A program made the translations under genes and the position numbers. Source: Hyphomicrobiales bacterium (lineage in GTDB: Bacteria > Pseudomonadota > Alphaproteobacteria > Rhizobiales > Xanthobacteraceae). Taken from it: DNA of 64,000 nucleotides. Under the pieces are notes generated by a model that did not search any database, was not told where the DNA came from, and was given only the letters and a program-made list of their open reading frames with translations. Location of the stretch: contig JAFKKG010000008.1 in assembly GCA_017305715.1 (NCBI GenBank), positions 124,001 through 188,000 on the forward strand. The letters are read 5' to 3'. Shown in pieces: positions 51,896 to 60,771 of this stretch (its first letter is position 1; every line of letters begins with the position of its first letter).

Positions 51896-54800
51896 TCAGT
51901 GAAAATCCCGTGACGGCGGCAGGATGCGGACGTTGCGCGGATGGCGGATCTTTTGCGCCGGCGCATCGGGATGAGCGCGGCGATCATCGTTGAGCGGCTC
52001 GATCAGCGCAGGTCCCGCCGGCACCGGATGCTTGCGGCTCAGCGCATCGTTGGCAAGGCTGATCAGATCGTCCGAGCGGTCGAACATCCGCTGCGCCACC
52101 AGATGCGTCACGTGCTCCGGGCTGCTCTGGATGTATCCCTCGACCAGGATCAGGCGCGCGCCCATCACCTCCTTGCGGTACTTCTCCATCACCGCCGGCC
52201 ATACCACGATGTTGGCGATCCCGGTTTCATCCTCCAGCGTCATGAAGACGACGCCCTTGGCGCTGCCCGGACGCTGCCGCACCAGCACCACGCCGGCGCA
52301 GCGGACCTGCCGCCGGTCGTTGCGATGCGCGATATGCTCGCACGGCACGACGCGTTCTTTCGAAAACATCGCGCGCAAAAATTCCATCGGGTGGCCCTTC
52401 AGCGACAGCCGGATGGTCTGATAGTCGGCGACCACCTGCTCCGGCAGGGGCATCTCAGGCAACGGTTTTGCGTCCTCATCGGGCTGCTCGCGCGCGACCG
52501 CTGCCTTGAACAGCGGCAGCGGCACGTCGTCGGGCAGCCGGCGCACCGCCCATAACGCGGCGCGGCGATTGAGCCCGAGGGAACGGAACGCGTCGGCATC
52601 GGCCAGTTGAATCAGCGCGCGTTTTGGCAGCGCGGTGTCGCGCGCGAATTCCTCCAGCGAGGTGAAGGGTCGGCGGTTGCGGGCGGCGATGATGCGATCG
52701 GCCCAGTCTTCCGCTTTTGCATCACCATGCCGCGGCATCGGCAGTGCTACACCTCTCCCACAGGGAGAGGTCGCGCCGAAGGCGCGGGTGAGGGGCGCGG
52801 TCTCTCGTGGGACCTGAGCCCCCTCACCCGATTTGCTGCGCAAATCGACCTCTCCCCGTTGGGGAGAGGTGGTCCGGGACCGCAGCGCCGCTTCGCCTCG
52901 AAATGACGCCTGAATTCGCTTTAGTCCTTCCTCATCCTCATCGAGCCAGTGAAACCCGTCGATCTGCCGGAAGCCGAGCCGCACCGCATGGTAATCTCCA
53001 TCCCTTTCCTCCAGCGTATTCTGCGCGGAGCTGTAGGAGACATCGATCTCTCTGACTTTGACGCCGTTCTTGCGGGCGTCGCTGACGATCTGCGCCGGTG
53101 CATAAAAGCCCATCGGCTGCGAGTTGAGCAGCCCGCAGCAGAACGCATCGGGATGGTAATGCTTGAGCCATGACGAGATATAGACGAGCTGCGCGAAGCT
53201 CGCGGCGTGGCTTTCCGGGAAACCATAGGAGCCAAAACCCTTGATCTGCTCGAAACAGTTTTTGGCGAATTCCGGCGCGTAGCCGCGCGCGATCATGTTG
53301 CCGATCATCTTGTCCTCGAACTTGCCGATGGTGCCGACATTGCGAAAGGTCGCCATCGAACGGCGCAGGCCGTTGGCTTCTTCGGACGTGAATTTCGCGG
53401 CCTCGATCGCGATCCGCATCGCCTGTTCCTGGAACAACGGCACGCCGAGCGTCTTGTGCAGCACCTTGTACAATTCATCGGGGTCACCGTGCTCGGGCGA
53501 CGGCGACGGATAGCTCTCCTTCTCAATTTTGTTTCGGCGCCTGAGATAGGGATGCACCATATCGCCCTGGATCGGGCCGGGGCGCACGATCGCGACCTCG
53601 ATGACGAGATCGTAGAAGGTGCGCGGCTTCAAGCGCGGCAGCATGTTCATCTGGGCGCGGCTTTCGACCTGAAACACGCCGAGCGATTCACCCCGGCACA
53701 GCATGTCGTAAACCGGCTCGTCGTCCTGCGGCACCGTCTCCAGTCTGTAGCGCTTGCCCTTGTGATCGGCGATCAGGTCAAAGCATTTGCGGATGCAGGT
53801 CAGCATGCCCAGCGCCAGCACGTCGACCTTCATCATGCGCAAGGCATCGACATCGTCCTTGTCCCATTCAATGAAGGTGCGGTCGTCCATCGCGGCGTTG
53901 CCGATCGGCACATAGGTATCGAGCCGGTCCTGGGTCAGCACATAGCCGCCGACATGCTGCGACAGATGCCGCGGGAATTCGATCAGTTCGGTGGCCAGCG
54001 CCACCGCAAGCTCGATCATCGCATTCTTTGGATCGAGCCCGGCCTGCCGGACCTGCATCTCGTTGAGGCCCTTGCCCCAACTCCCCCACACCGTATCGGC
54101 CAAAGCCGCGGTGACGTCCTCCGTCAGCCCCAGCGCCTTGCCGACATCGCGGATCGCGCTGCGCGGCCGGTAGTGGATGACGGTGGCGATGACAGCGGCA
54201 CGGTGGCGGCCATAGCGCCGGTAGATATACTGCATCACCTCTTCGCGGCGCGAATGTTCGAAATCGACGTCGATGTCGGGCGGCTCCAGCCGCTCCTTGG
54301 AAATGAACCGCTCGAACAGCAGATCGACCTTGGTCGGATCGACCGAGGTGATGCCGAGCACGTAGCAGACCGCCGAATTTGCCGCCGATCCCCGGCCCTG
54401 GCAGAGGATGTTGTGGTTGCGTGCGTAATGGACGATGTCGTGCACGGTGAGGAAATAATGCGCGTATTGGAGCTTCCTGATCAGGCGCAATTCCTTGTGA
54501 AGCGTTTTTTTGGTTCTCGGAGGAATCCTGACCGGAAACTTTGTATGCGCGCCAGTCCACGTCAGATCTTCCAGATGGCGCTGCGCGGTCTTGCCGGGCG
54601 GCACCGGCTCGTCCGGATATTGATATCTGAGCTGATCCATCGAGAAGGTGATGCGATCGGCAAATCGCATGGTTTCCGCGATCGCGTCCGGCAGATCGCG
54701 AAACAGCCGCGCCATTTCCTCCGGCGGCTTGAGATAGCGCTCCGCATTGGCTTCCAGCCGCCTGCCGACCGCCTCGATCGTGGTCTTCTCGCGGATGCAG

Positions 54801-55435
54801 GTCAGCACGTCCTGCAGCGGACGGCGCGCGGGGTGGTGATAGAGCACTTCATTGGTGGCCAATAGCGGCACCTTTGAGGTCAGCGACAGCAAATGCAGCC
54901 GCGCCAGCCGGCGGCGGTCGTCGCCGCGGTACAACAGGCTCGCGGCCAGCCACACGCCATCGGCGCGGCTGTCCTTCAGACGGTCGAGGATTTTCAGGGC
55001 GTCCACTGAGGCGAAGCGGTGCGGCAGCGTCAGCACCAGGAGCTGGCCTTCGGAAAATTCCAGGAGGTCACCGAGTTTCAGGTGACACTCACCCTTGGCA
55101 ACCCTGTCAGCATCGCCGCCGCGCTTGCCGCGGGTGAGCAATTGGCACAGACGGCCATAGGCGGCGCGGTCGCGCGGATAGACAAAAATGTCCGGCGTGC
55201 CGTCGATGAAGACGAGGCGCGAGCCGACCAGAAGTTTTGGCTTGTGCAGAACCTCGGGGTTGCCGAGTTCCTTGTAGGCGCGCACCACGCCGGCCAGCGT
55301 GTTGTGGTCGGCGATGCCGATCACGGGGATCCGGAGCCTGCTCGCCTGCTGCACATAGGCGCGCGGATCGGAGCCGCCGCGCAGGAAGGAGAAATTCGTG
55401 GTGATGCCGATCTCGGCATATGACGTGTCGTTCAT
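51896..55435 (-). CDS. dnaE2: Error-prone DNA polymerase (alpha subunit homologue) with in-frame palindromic insertion
   Basis: 1179 residues. Catalytic polymerase of the ImuA-ImuB-DnaE2 mutasome used in SOS translesion synthesis. The PHP domain opens EIGITTNFSFLRGGSDPRAY. The polymerase core has PPDIDVDFEHSRREEV, the catalytic aspartates, near residue 388. SYGFPESHAASFAQLVY and the C-terminal OB domain (DETGIANIVVWP) follow. Between about residues 848 and 898 lies an inserted stretch encoded by a palindromic repeat. The ATG overlaps the imuB stop (ATGA). Damage-induced through the LexA box upstream of imuA. Confidence 0.96.
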   Translation of the reverse strand: MNDTSYAEIGITTNFSFLRGGSDPRAYVQQASRLRIPVIGIADHNTLAGVVRAYKELGNPEVLHKPKLLVGSRLVFIDGTPDIFVYPRDRAAYGRLCQLLTRGKRGGDADRVAKGECHLKLGDLLEFSEGQLLVLTLPHRFASVDALKILDRLKDSRADGVWLAASLLYRGDDRRRLARLHLLSLTSKVPLLATNEVLYHHPARRPLQDVLTCIREKTTIEAVGRRLEANAERYLKPPEEMARLFRDLPDAIAETMRFADRITFSMDQLRYQYPDEPVPPGKTAQRHLEDLTWTGAHTKFPVRIPPRTKKTLHKELRLIRKLQYAHYFLTVHDIVHYARNHNILCQGRGSAANSAVCYVLGITSVDPTKVDLLFERFISKERLEPPDIDVDFEHSRREEVMQYIYRRYGRHRAAVIATVIHYRPRSAIRDVGKALGLTEDVTAALADTVWGSWGKGLNEMQVRQAGLDPKNAMIELAVALATELIEFPRHLSQHVGGYVLTQDRLDTYVPIGNAAMDDRTFIEWDKDDVDALRMMKVDVLALGMLTCIRKCFDLIADHKGKRYRLETVPQDDEPVYDMLCRGESLGVFQVESRAQMNMLPRLKPRTFYDLVIEVAIVRPGPIQGDMVHPYLRRRNKIEKESYPSPSPEHGDPDELYKVLHKTLGVPLFQEQAMRIAIEAAKFTSEEANGLRRSMATFRNVGTIGKFEDKMIGNMIARGYAPEFAKNCFEQIKGFGSYGFPESHAASFAQLVYISSWLKHYHPDAFCCGLLNSQPMGFYAPAQIVSDARKNGVKVREIDVSYSSAQNTLEERDGDYHAVRLGFRQIDGFHWLDEDEEGLKRIQASFRGEAALRSRTTSPQRGEVDLRSKSGEGAQVPRETAPLTRAFGATSPCGRGVALPMPRHGDAKAEDWADRIIAARNRRPFTSLEEFARDTALPKRALIQLADADAFRSLGLNRRAALWAVRRLPDDVPLPLFKAAVAREQPDEDAKPLPEMPLPEQVVADYQTIRLSLKGHPMEFLRAMFSKERVVPCEHIAHRNDRRQVRCAGVVLVRQRPGSAKGVVFMTLEDETGIANIVVWPAVMEKYRKEVMGARLILVEGYIQSSPEHVTHLVAQRMFDRSDDLISLANDALSRKHPVPAGPALIEPLNDDRRAHPDAPAQKIRHPRNVRILPPSRDFH
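52750..52871. repeat. Palindromic repeat lying in frame inside dnaE2
   Basis: Left half: small hairpin ACCTCTCCC-ACA-GGGAGAGGT, then a spacer hairpin, then CGGGTGAGGGG. The right half is the same unit inverted, with its own ACCTCTCCCC-GTT-GGGGAGAGGT hairpin. The element is translated without a stop codon as part of DnaE2. Same family as 8058-8184. Confidence 0.88.
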
Positions 55436-57186
55436 GCGAACAGCCCGTGCACGAACCATTTCGGCAGAGCAGGTTCACCCTCGTCGTTGCTTTTGAGTTC
55501 GCCTTCATAGAGCCCATCGCGAAAAATCCAGAAGCGCAGGCCTTGCGTGTCCTCGATGCGAAAATAATCCCGCGTCAGCGCTTGGCCATTCTGCTTCCAC
55601 CATTCCATCGCGATGCGCTCGGGGCCTTCCACCCGCACCACCGCATGGGTGACGCGCCGCCAGGTGAATTGATGCGGCGGCCCGTCCGGCACGGATGCAA
55701 ACGGCACCTTGATCGGCTCCGGCTTTTCGAACAGCCGCAGCGGCCGCAACGGCGGCTCGCCTTCGATCCGCATCGGCCAGGCCGCTTGCGTCGCGGCGGC
55801 CAGATGATGCTGCGCCGAGGCGGCCAATACCGCGCGTTCGGGAATATGGGTGTCCTGCGGCAAATGCACGACGACGCGCTTGCCGCCGATCCGCGCGGCG
55901 ATGCGGTCGATCAGGGCGGCCAGTTCGTCATTGTCATGGACGTTGGCGTCGAGATCGCGCTGCTGCTGCACCACGATCTCGGTGCGGCTGGCGGACAAAC
56001 GGATCAGATCGAAGCCGAAGCCGGGATCGAGCGGATCGTTCAGGGCATCGAGCCGCTCGCGAAACAGCCGGTCGATCATTTCGGGCTTCGTCACGGGGCG
56101 GCCGGTATCGACCGTGATCGTGCGCACCGCGCCGTCGGTGCGGAAGAAGCTCGCCTCCAGCCGCCGCGCGCCCTTGCCCTGCTTGTCCATCGCCGTGACC
56201 AGCATTTTGGCGAGCGCCGACAGATTGACCGCGATCACATGGTCGGTCGCGACCGGTTCGGGAAAGCGCTTCTCGACGATGTAATCCGGCAGCGGTTTTC
56301 GGGGGCTGATCGGCGCATCGCCCTGCCCCAGCGCGTGTTCGAGCAGCGTGGTAAAACCGGCGCCGAACCGTGCCGTGATCTCGTGGCGGGCGCGCGCGGC
56401 GACATCGCCAATGGTTTTCAATCCGGCACGGCGAAGACCACTGATGATGGCGACATCGGCGCCGAGCGCCGAGACTGGCAGCGGGCCGACGGCGTCTGCC
56501 TCCTCGCCATCGGCAATGATCTTTCCCGACGCATGGCGCGTCAGGGTGCGGGCGCAGACCGAGGTGCCGGCGATGGCGGCGCTGACGACAAAACCTCTTC
56601 GCGTCAGCGCGCCGCATACGCTTTGCAGCAGCGCGCGTTCGCCGCCGAACAGATGGGCGCAGCCGGTAATGTCGAGATAGAGCCCATGCGGTGGATCGAG
56701 CGCCACCAGCGGCGTGAAGCGATCGCACCAGTCGGCGATATCGTTCAATGTCTTGGCGTCCGCGACGGGATCGGCATCGAACACCGTCAGCTCGGGGCAG
56801 ATGGCGCGGGCATTGGCGAGCGGCAGGCCGACCTCGAGACCGGAACGGGCCGCGAGATCGTCGAGCGCATAGATCTGCAGCGCGTTGTTTTGTTTGGCGA
56901 CGACGACGGTGGGAGCGTCACTTGGTGTACTCAAACCATCGGCTGGCTCAGGTATGTTCCCTCCCCCCTTGCGGGGGAGGGTTAGGGAGAGGGGTAAGCC
57001 ACACGCACTACCGTTGCCGCCACCCCTCTCCCCGACCCTCCCCCGCAAGGGGGGAGGGAGCGCACCGTTCGTGTCGTGAAAGCATGCTTCACGCGCTTCG
57101 TCTGAAAACTTGCGCTTGATGCGGTCGATGGGCAGGCGTGGCAGAAAGAGGCTGAGAATTCGCCGGTTCGCTGAAAAGGCACGCAT
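55432..57186 (-). CDS. imuB: ImuB, inactive Y-family polymerase-like mutasome subunit
   Basis: 584 residues. Links DnaE2 to the sliding clamp. The N-terminus RRILSLFLPRLPIDRIKRK is the family opening; the acidic triad of active Y-family polymerases is not seen, as usual for ImuB. The C-terminal part has GPERIAMEWWKQNGQ and RDYFRIEDTQGLRFWIFRDG. PLRPLRLF resembles a clamp-binding motif. About residues 43-76 are encoded by a palindromic repeat (56958-57059). The ATG at 57186 is chosen by the family N-terminus; the reading frame stays open 87 bp further upstream. Overlaps imuA by 98 bp. Confidence 0.92.
   Translation of the reverse strand: MRAFSANRRILSLFLPRLPIDRIKRKFSDEAREACFHDTNGALPPPLRGRVGERGGGNGSACGLPLSLTLPRKGGGNIPEPADGLSTPSDAPTVVVAKQNNALQIYALDDLAARSGLEVGLPLANARAICPELTVFDADPVADAKTLNDIADWCDRFTPLVALDPPHGLYLDITGCAHLFGGERALLQSVCGALTRRGFVVSAAIAGTSVCARTLTRHASGKIIADGEEADAVGPLPVSALGADVAIISGLRRAGLKTIGDVAARARHEITARFGAGFTTLLEHALGQGDAPISPRKPLPDYIVEKRFPEPVATDHVIAVNLSALAKMLVTAMDKQGKGARRLEASFFRTDGAVRTITVDTGRPVTKPEMIDRLFRERLDALNDPLDPGFGFDLIRLSASRTEIVVQQQRDLDANVHDNDELAALIDRIAARIGGKRVVVHLPQDTHIPERAVLAASAQHHLAAATQAAWPMRIEGEPPLRPLRLFEKPEPIKVPFASVPDGPPHQFTWRRVTHAVVRVEGPERIAMEWWKQNGQALTRDYFRIEDTQGLRFWIFRDGLYEGELKSNDEGEPALPKWFVHGLFA
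56958..57059. repeat. Palindromic repeat lying in frame inside imuB
   Basis: 102 bp, exactly 34 codons. The left half CCCTCCCCCCTTGCGGGGG with AGGGAGAGGGGT, and the right half the inverse of the same unit. It is read without stop codons as part of ImuB, in a linker-like stretch between the first strand and PTVVVAKQNNAL. Confidence 0.88.
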
Positions 57187-57868
57187 CACATTTCCATTCC
57201 ATGATCCACCGCCCCACCGGGCCATGACGGTTACGAGCGAGTTCGGCGTCGAACCTCGGCGCGCCCCACGCATGCCAGGGCGCGGATGGCGGTGAATGCG
57301 CCGCGCGGACGATCCATCGGGTCTCCGCCGTCGAGGGCTGCGGCACGGCCGCCAGGCGCAGCAGCAATGCGGTGACGCCGGAAGCCTGGGCTGCCAAAGT
57401 CAGCTTGCGGCTGGCGACGAGATCGAGCTGGCGCGGCTCGCCCCAGACTTCCAGCACCACCGCGCCCAGCGCATCGCAGGCCAGCGCGTCGGCGGCAGTT
57501 CGGAGCGCCGCGTCGACATCGGCGGCGCGCACGGTGACCAACCGCCGCGGATCAAGCCCGAGTTCAACAAGTCCGCTCATCGACACCGCGCCGGATTCGA
57601 TTTCGGAAAAATCCTGCCGCACCCAGACCAGCGGCCGGCGCGAGGTCACCCGTCCCGCAAGCCCTGCGATAAATCCCGTCGCCGCCGCCCCCTGATGTCC
57701 TTCGGCGAACACTTCATGCACCGCGGCGCGGGCGAGCCCGCCGCACAGCGTCGCATCGGCCTCGGCATGGCCGAGCGCCACCCGGTGAAGCGCATGCGCA
57801 TCCGCGCCCGCTTCGAGGCGCTCGATGCGGCCGCGCAACTGCGCAAGCGTGCTCATGCGTGCGCTCAT
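57089..57868 (-). CDS. imuA: ImuA, RecA-like mutasome subunit
   Basis: 259 residues. Member of the SOS cassette whose product works with ImuB and DnaE2. Recognised by LARAAVHEVFAEGHQGAAATGF, RPLVWVRQDFSEIESG, LDLVASRKLTLAAQASGVTALLL and the ending RHGPVGRWIMEWKCD. The start is 57868 or 57856 (a second Met). The 3' end overlaps imuB by 98 bases, so its last 30 residues are probably fixed by the other reading frame. The LexA box lies 66 nt upstream. Confidence 0.92.
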   Translation of the reverse strand: MSARMSTLAQLRGRIERLEAGADAHALHRVALGHAEADATLCGGLARAAVHEVFAEGHQGAAATGFIAGLAGRVTSRRPLVWVRQDFSEIESGAVSMSGLVELGLDPRRLVTVRAADVDAALRTAADALACDALGAVVLEVWGEPRQLDLVASRKLTLAAQASGVTALLLRLAAVPQPSTAETRWIVRAAHSPPSAPWHAWGAPRFDAELARNRHGPVGRWIMEWKCDACLFSEPANSQPLSATPAHRPHQAQVFRRSA

Positions 57869-57934
57869 CCGCGCCGCTCCCTGGAAAATCGTGGGCCAGT
57901 TCGGTTTTGGAGAGAACCAGAAGCTGGCTCATTT

Positions 57935-57949
57935 GTTCATGATATGTTC
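57935..57949. promoter_or_regulatory. LexA (SOS) box GTTC-N7-GTTC between divergent genes
   Basis: Alphaproteobacterial SOS boxes read GTTC-N7-GTTC, or GAAC-N7-GAAC on the other strand. This one lies 66 nt upstream of imuA and 79 nt upstream of the radical SAM gene, in an AT-rich stretch, so LexA could control both directions. Confidence 0.85.
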
Positions 57950-58028
57950 TAGTATAAAGCTAACAGGGCCAGCGGAGTCAATCGGGATTGCTACTCGAGC
58001 GATTCATGAGCGGAATCAAAGGGATTGG

Positions 58029-59270
58029 ATGATGGACGTACAACGCAAGCTGGAAATCCTGGCGGATGCCGCCAAATACGACGCGTCCTGCGCCTCCAGC
58101 GGCACCGAGAAGCGGGATTCCAGCGACGGCCGTGGCCTCGGCTCGACTGCGCCGGGCATGGGCATCTGTCATTCCTATGCGCCGGACGGACGCTGCATCT
58201 CGCTGTTGAAAGTCCTGCTTACCAACGCCTGCAATTACGATTGCCTTTATTGCGTCAACCGCACTTCCAGCAACGTGCCGCGGGCGCGCTTCACGACAGA
58301 TGAAGTGGTGAAGCTGACGATCGACTTCTATCGGCGCAATTACATCGAAGGATTGTTTCTCTCCTCCGGCATCATCCGCAGCGCCGACTACACCATGGAG
58401 CAAGTGGTGTCTGTCGCGCGAAAACTGCGCGAGGAACATCATTTCCGCGGCTACATCCACCTGAAGACCATTCCGGAAGCCGACGATGCGCTGATCACCG
58501 AAGCCGGCAAATATGCCGACCGGCTCAGCATCAACATCGAAGTGCCCGAGGAAGAAAGCCTTGCCAGGCTCGCGCCGGAAAAGAACGTGCGCGCGATCCG
58601 CCGCACCATGGGAAGGTTGCGGCTCAAGCTCGATGAAGCGCAGGACAGCACCAGGAACGTCACCAAGGCAAAGCCGCCGCGCTTCGCGCCGGCCGGCCAG
58701 AGCACGCAGATGATCATCGGCGCGGATGCGGCGGATGACAAAACCATTCTCCATACCAGCGTCAATCTCTATGGCTCCTACAAACTCAGGCGCGTGTATT
58801 ATTCGGCCTTCAGCCCGATCCCGGATGCCAGCCGCGCGCTGCCGCTATCAGCCCCGCCGTTGGTCCGGGAGCACCGGCTTTACCAGGCCGACTGGCTGAT
58901 GCGGTTTTATGGTTTCGAGGCCGGCGAGATCGTCGATGAGACCGCCGGCATGCTGCCGCTCGACATCGACCCGAAACTGGCCTGGGCGCTGCGGCACCGC
59001 GACCGCTTTCCGCTCGACGTCAACCGCGCCAGCCGCGAAGATTTGCTGCGTGTGCCCGGTTTCGGCCGCAAGGCGGTCGATCGCATCATCGCCACGCGCC
59101 GCGTCACATCGATCCGATCAGCCGACCTCGCCCGGTTGCACATTCCGCGAAACAAGGCACTGCCCTTCATCGTGCTCAGCGATCACCGCCCGCAGCCACA
59201 TCTGCTCGACGGCGCACGATTGGCGGAGCGGTTCAAGCCGAAAGCAACGCAATTGGGGTTTGGGTTCTAA
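58029..59270 (+). CDS. Radical SAM DNA modification/repair protein (TIGR03916-type)
   Basis: 413 residues. The radical SAM [4Fe-4S] motif is CNYDCLYC (C-x3-C-x2-C). The family opening KLEILADAAKYDASCASSG and GICHSYAPDGRCISLLKVLLTN are the TIGR03916 pattern. A helix-hairpin-helix motif (REDLLRVPGFGRKAVDRII) near the C-terminus should bind DNA. The family is genetically linked to the UdgX/TIGR03915 proteins, found here 64 bp downstream. The ATG at 58029 is immediately followed by a second. It faces imuA across a LexA box, suggesting SOS control. Confidence 0.9.
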   Translation: MMDVQRKLEILADAAKYDASCASSGTEKRDSSDGRGLGSTAPGMGICHSYAPDGRCISLLKVLLTNACNYDCLYCVNRTSSNVPRARFTTDEVVKLTIDFYRRNYIEGLFLSSGIIRSADYTMEQVVSVARKLREEHHFRGYIHLKTIPEADDALITEAGKYADRLSINIEVPEEESLARLAPEKNVRAIRRTMGRLRLKLDEAQDSTRNVTKAKPPRFAPAGQSTQMIIGADAADDKTILHTSVNLYGSYKLRRVYYSAFSPIPDASRALPLSAPPLVREHRLYQADWLMRFYGFEAGEIVDETAGMLPLDIDPKLAWALRHRDRFPLDVNRASREDLLRVPGFGRKAVDRIIATRRVTSIRSADLARLHIPRNKALPFIVLSDHRPQPHLLDGARLAERFKPKATQLGFGF

Positions 59271-59277
59271 GCACAGC

Positions 59278-59313
59278 CGTCATGGATGCCCGGGACAAGC
59301 CCCGGGCATGACG
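59278..59313. repeat. Short palindromic repeat, CGTCATGG...CCCGGG family
   Basis: CGTCAT (59278-59283) with ATGACG (59308-59313) around a CCCGGG-ACAAGC-CCCGGG hairpin. It lies between the radical SAM stop and the UdgX gene and includes a possible upstream ATG of the latter. Confidence 0.75.
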
Positions 59314-59334
59314 AAAAATAGAGGCCGTGTCTGC

Positions 59335-60771
59335 ATGCACCACATCATCCTCGAGCACGACACTGATTTTGACGGCTGGCGCAAAGCGGCACGAAGTCTG
59401 GTGCTGAACCATGTGAGCCCGTCCGATGTAACGTGGCTCGTGCAAGGTGACGCACCTGAATTGTTCGAACCGACGGCCCTCCCGCCGGAACCGCCAAATG
59501 GCACGTTCAACGTCCCGGCCAAATTCGTCGAACTGGCGAAGGCGGCGATCCTGCATCGGAACCACGAACGTTTCGCCCTGCTCTATCGCCTGCTGTGGCG
59601 GCTGCGCAGCCATCACGACCTGCTGATGGTTGCGACCGATCCGGACGTGGCCCAGGTCGCGGCGATGGCAAGGGCCGTGCATCACGACGAGCACAAGATG
59701 CACGCCTTTGTCCGCTTCCGCGAAATCGGCCGCGAGCAGAACGCGCATTACGTCGCCTGGTTCGAGCCGGAGCATCATATCGTCGAGCTCGCCGCGCCGT
59801 TTTTCGCCCGCCGCTTCGCCGATATGCCCTGGTCGATCCTGACGCCGGATGCCTGCGCGCATTGGGACGGCCATGCCGTCTCGATCACGCCGGGGGTCGC
59901 CAAGGCCGAAGCGCCGACCGAGGACCGGCTGGAAGAAACCTGGCGGCGTTACTACGCCAGCATTTTCAACCCCGCCCGGCTGAAGGTGAAGGCCATGCAG
60001 ACCGAAATGCCGAAGCGATATTGGAGGAACCTGCCGGAGGCTTCGTTGATTAAGCCCTTGATCGAAAGCGCCGGGCGGTCCGCGAGCGCGATGATCGCGG
60101 GTGCTGCGACCGAACCGCATAAATCGCAGAAGCGGGAGGAACCGCCCATGGTTCGCAAACAGGCGGCCGACGACATCGAAGCGCTGCGCGACGAAGCCGC
60201 CGGTTGCCGCGCATGCCCGCTCTGGAAAGACGCCACCCAGACCGTGTTCGGCGAAGGCCCGCAAGCCGCAGAGATCATGCTGGTCGGCGAACAACCCGGC
60301 GACAAGGAAGACCTTGCGGGCAAGCCGTTCGTCGGTCCGGCCGGCCAGATGCTTGATCGTGCGCTGGATGAGACAGGCATCGACCGGTCGAAGGTCTACG
60401 TCACCAATGCCGTGAAGCACTTCAAGTTTGTGCCGCGCGGCAAAATCCGCCTGCACCAGAAGCCCAACACATCCGAGATCAGGACTTGCCGGCAATGGTA
60501 CGAGCGCGAACGCGCCGCGATCAAACCTGCCCTGGTGGTGGCGATGGGCGCTACCGCAGCGCAATGCGTGTTGGGCAAGACCACGCCGATCAACAAAAGC
60601 CGCGGCCGCCTGATCGATCTCGAGGACGGTACCCGGGTCCTCGTGACCGTGCACCCGTCATACTTGTTGCGATTGCCGGACGCCGACGCCAAGGCGCGGG
60701 AATATCAGCGTTTTGTCGACGATCTCAAAATCGCGGCGGCGCACCTGCGAAGATCGGTGCGCGCGGCCTGA
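59335..60771 (+). CDS. udgX: DUF4130/TIGR03915 - UdgX (uracil-DNA glycosylase) fusion protein
   Basis: 478 residues. The first ~250 are the DUF4130/TIGR03915 DNA-metabolism domain (DTDFDGWRKAARSLV, then AFVRFREIGREQNAHYVAWFEPEHH, RRFADMPWSILTPD). The rest is a UdgX-type uracil-DNA glycosylase: iron-sulphur cysteines (CRACPLW, TCRQWY), active-site GEQPGDKEDLAGKPF, and HPSYLLR. In UdgX the KRRIH loop's His bonds covalently to DNA; here it reads K370-I-R-L-H374, keeping the His. Works with the radical SAM protein upstream. The start at 59335 avoids the palindrome; an ATG at 59308 is possible. Confidence 0.9.
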   Translation: MHHIILEHDTDFDGWRKAARSLVLNHVSPSDVTWLVQGDAPELFEPTALPPEPPNGTFNVPAKFVELAKAAILHRNHERFALLYRLLWRLRSHHDLLMVATDPDVAQVAAMARAVHHDEHKMHAFVRFREIGREQNAHYVAWFEPEHHIVELAAPFFARRFADMPWSILTPDACAHWDGHAVSITPGVAKAEAPTEDRLEETWRRYYASIFNPARLKVKAMQTEMPKRYWRNLPEASLIKPLIESAGRSASAMIAGAATEPHKSQKREEPPMVRKQAADDIEALRDEAAGCRACPLWKDATQTVFGEGPQAAEIMLVGEQPGDKEDLAGKPFVGPAGQMLDRALDETGIDRSKVYVTNAVKHFKFVPRGKIRLHQKPNTSEIRTCRQWYERERAAIKPALVVAMGATAAQCVLGKTTPINKSRGRLIDLEDGTRVLVTVHPSYLLRLPDADAKAREYQRFVDDLKIAAAHLRRSVRAA

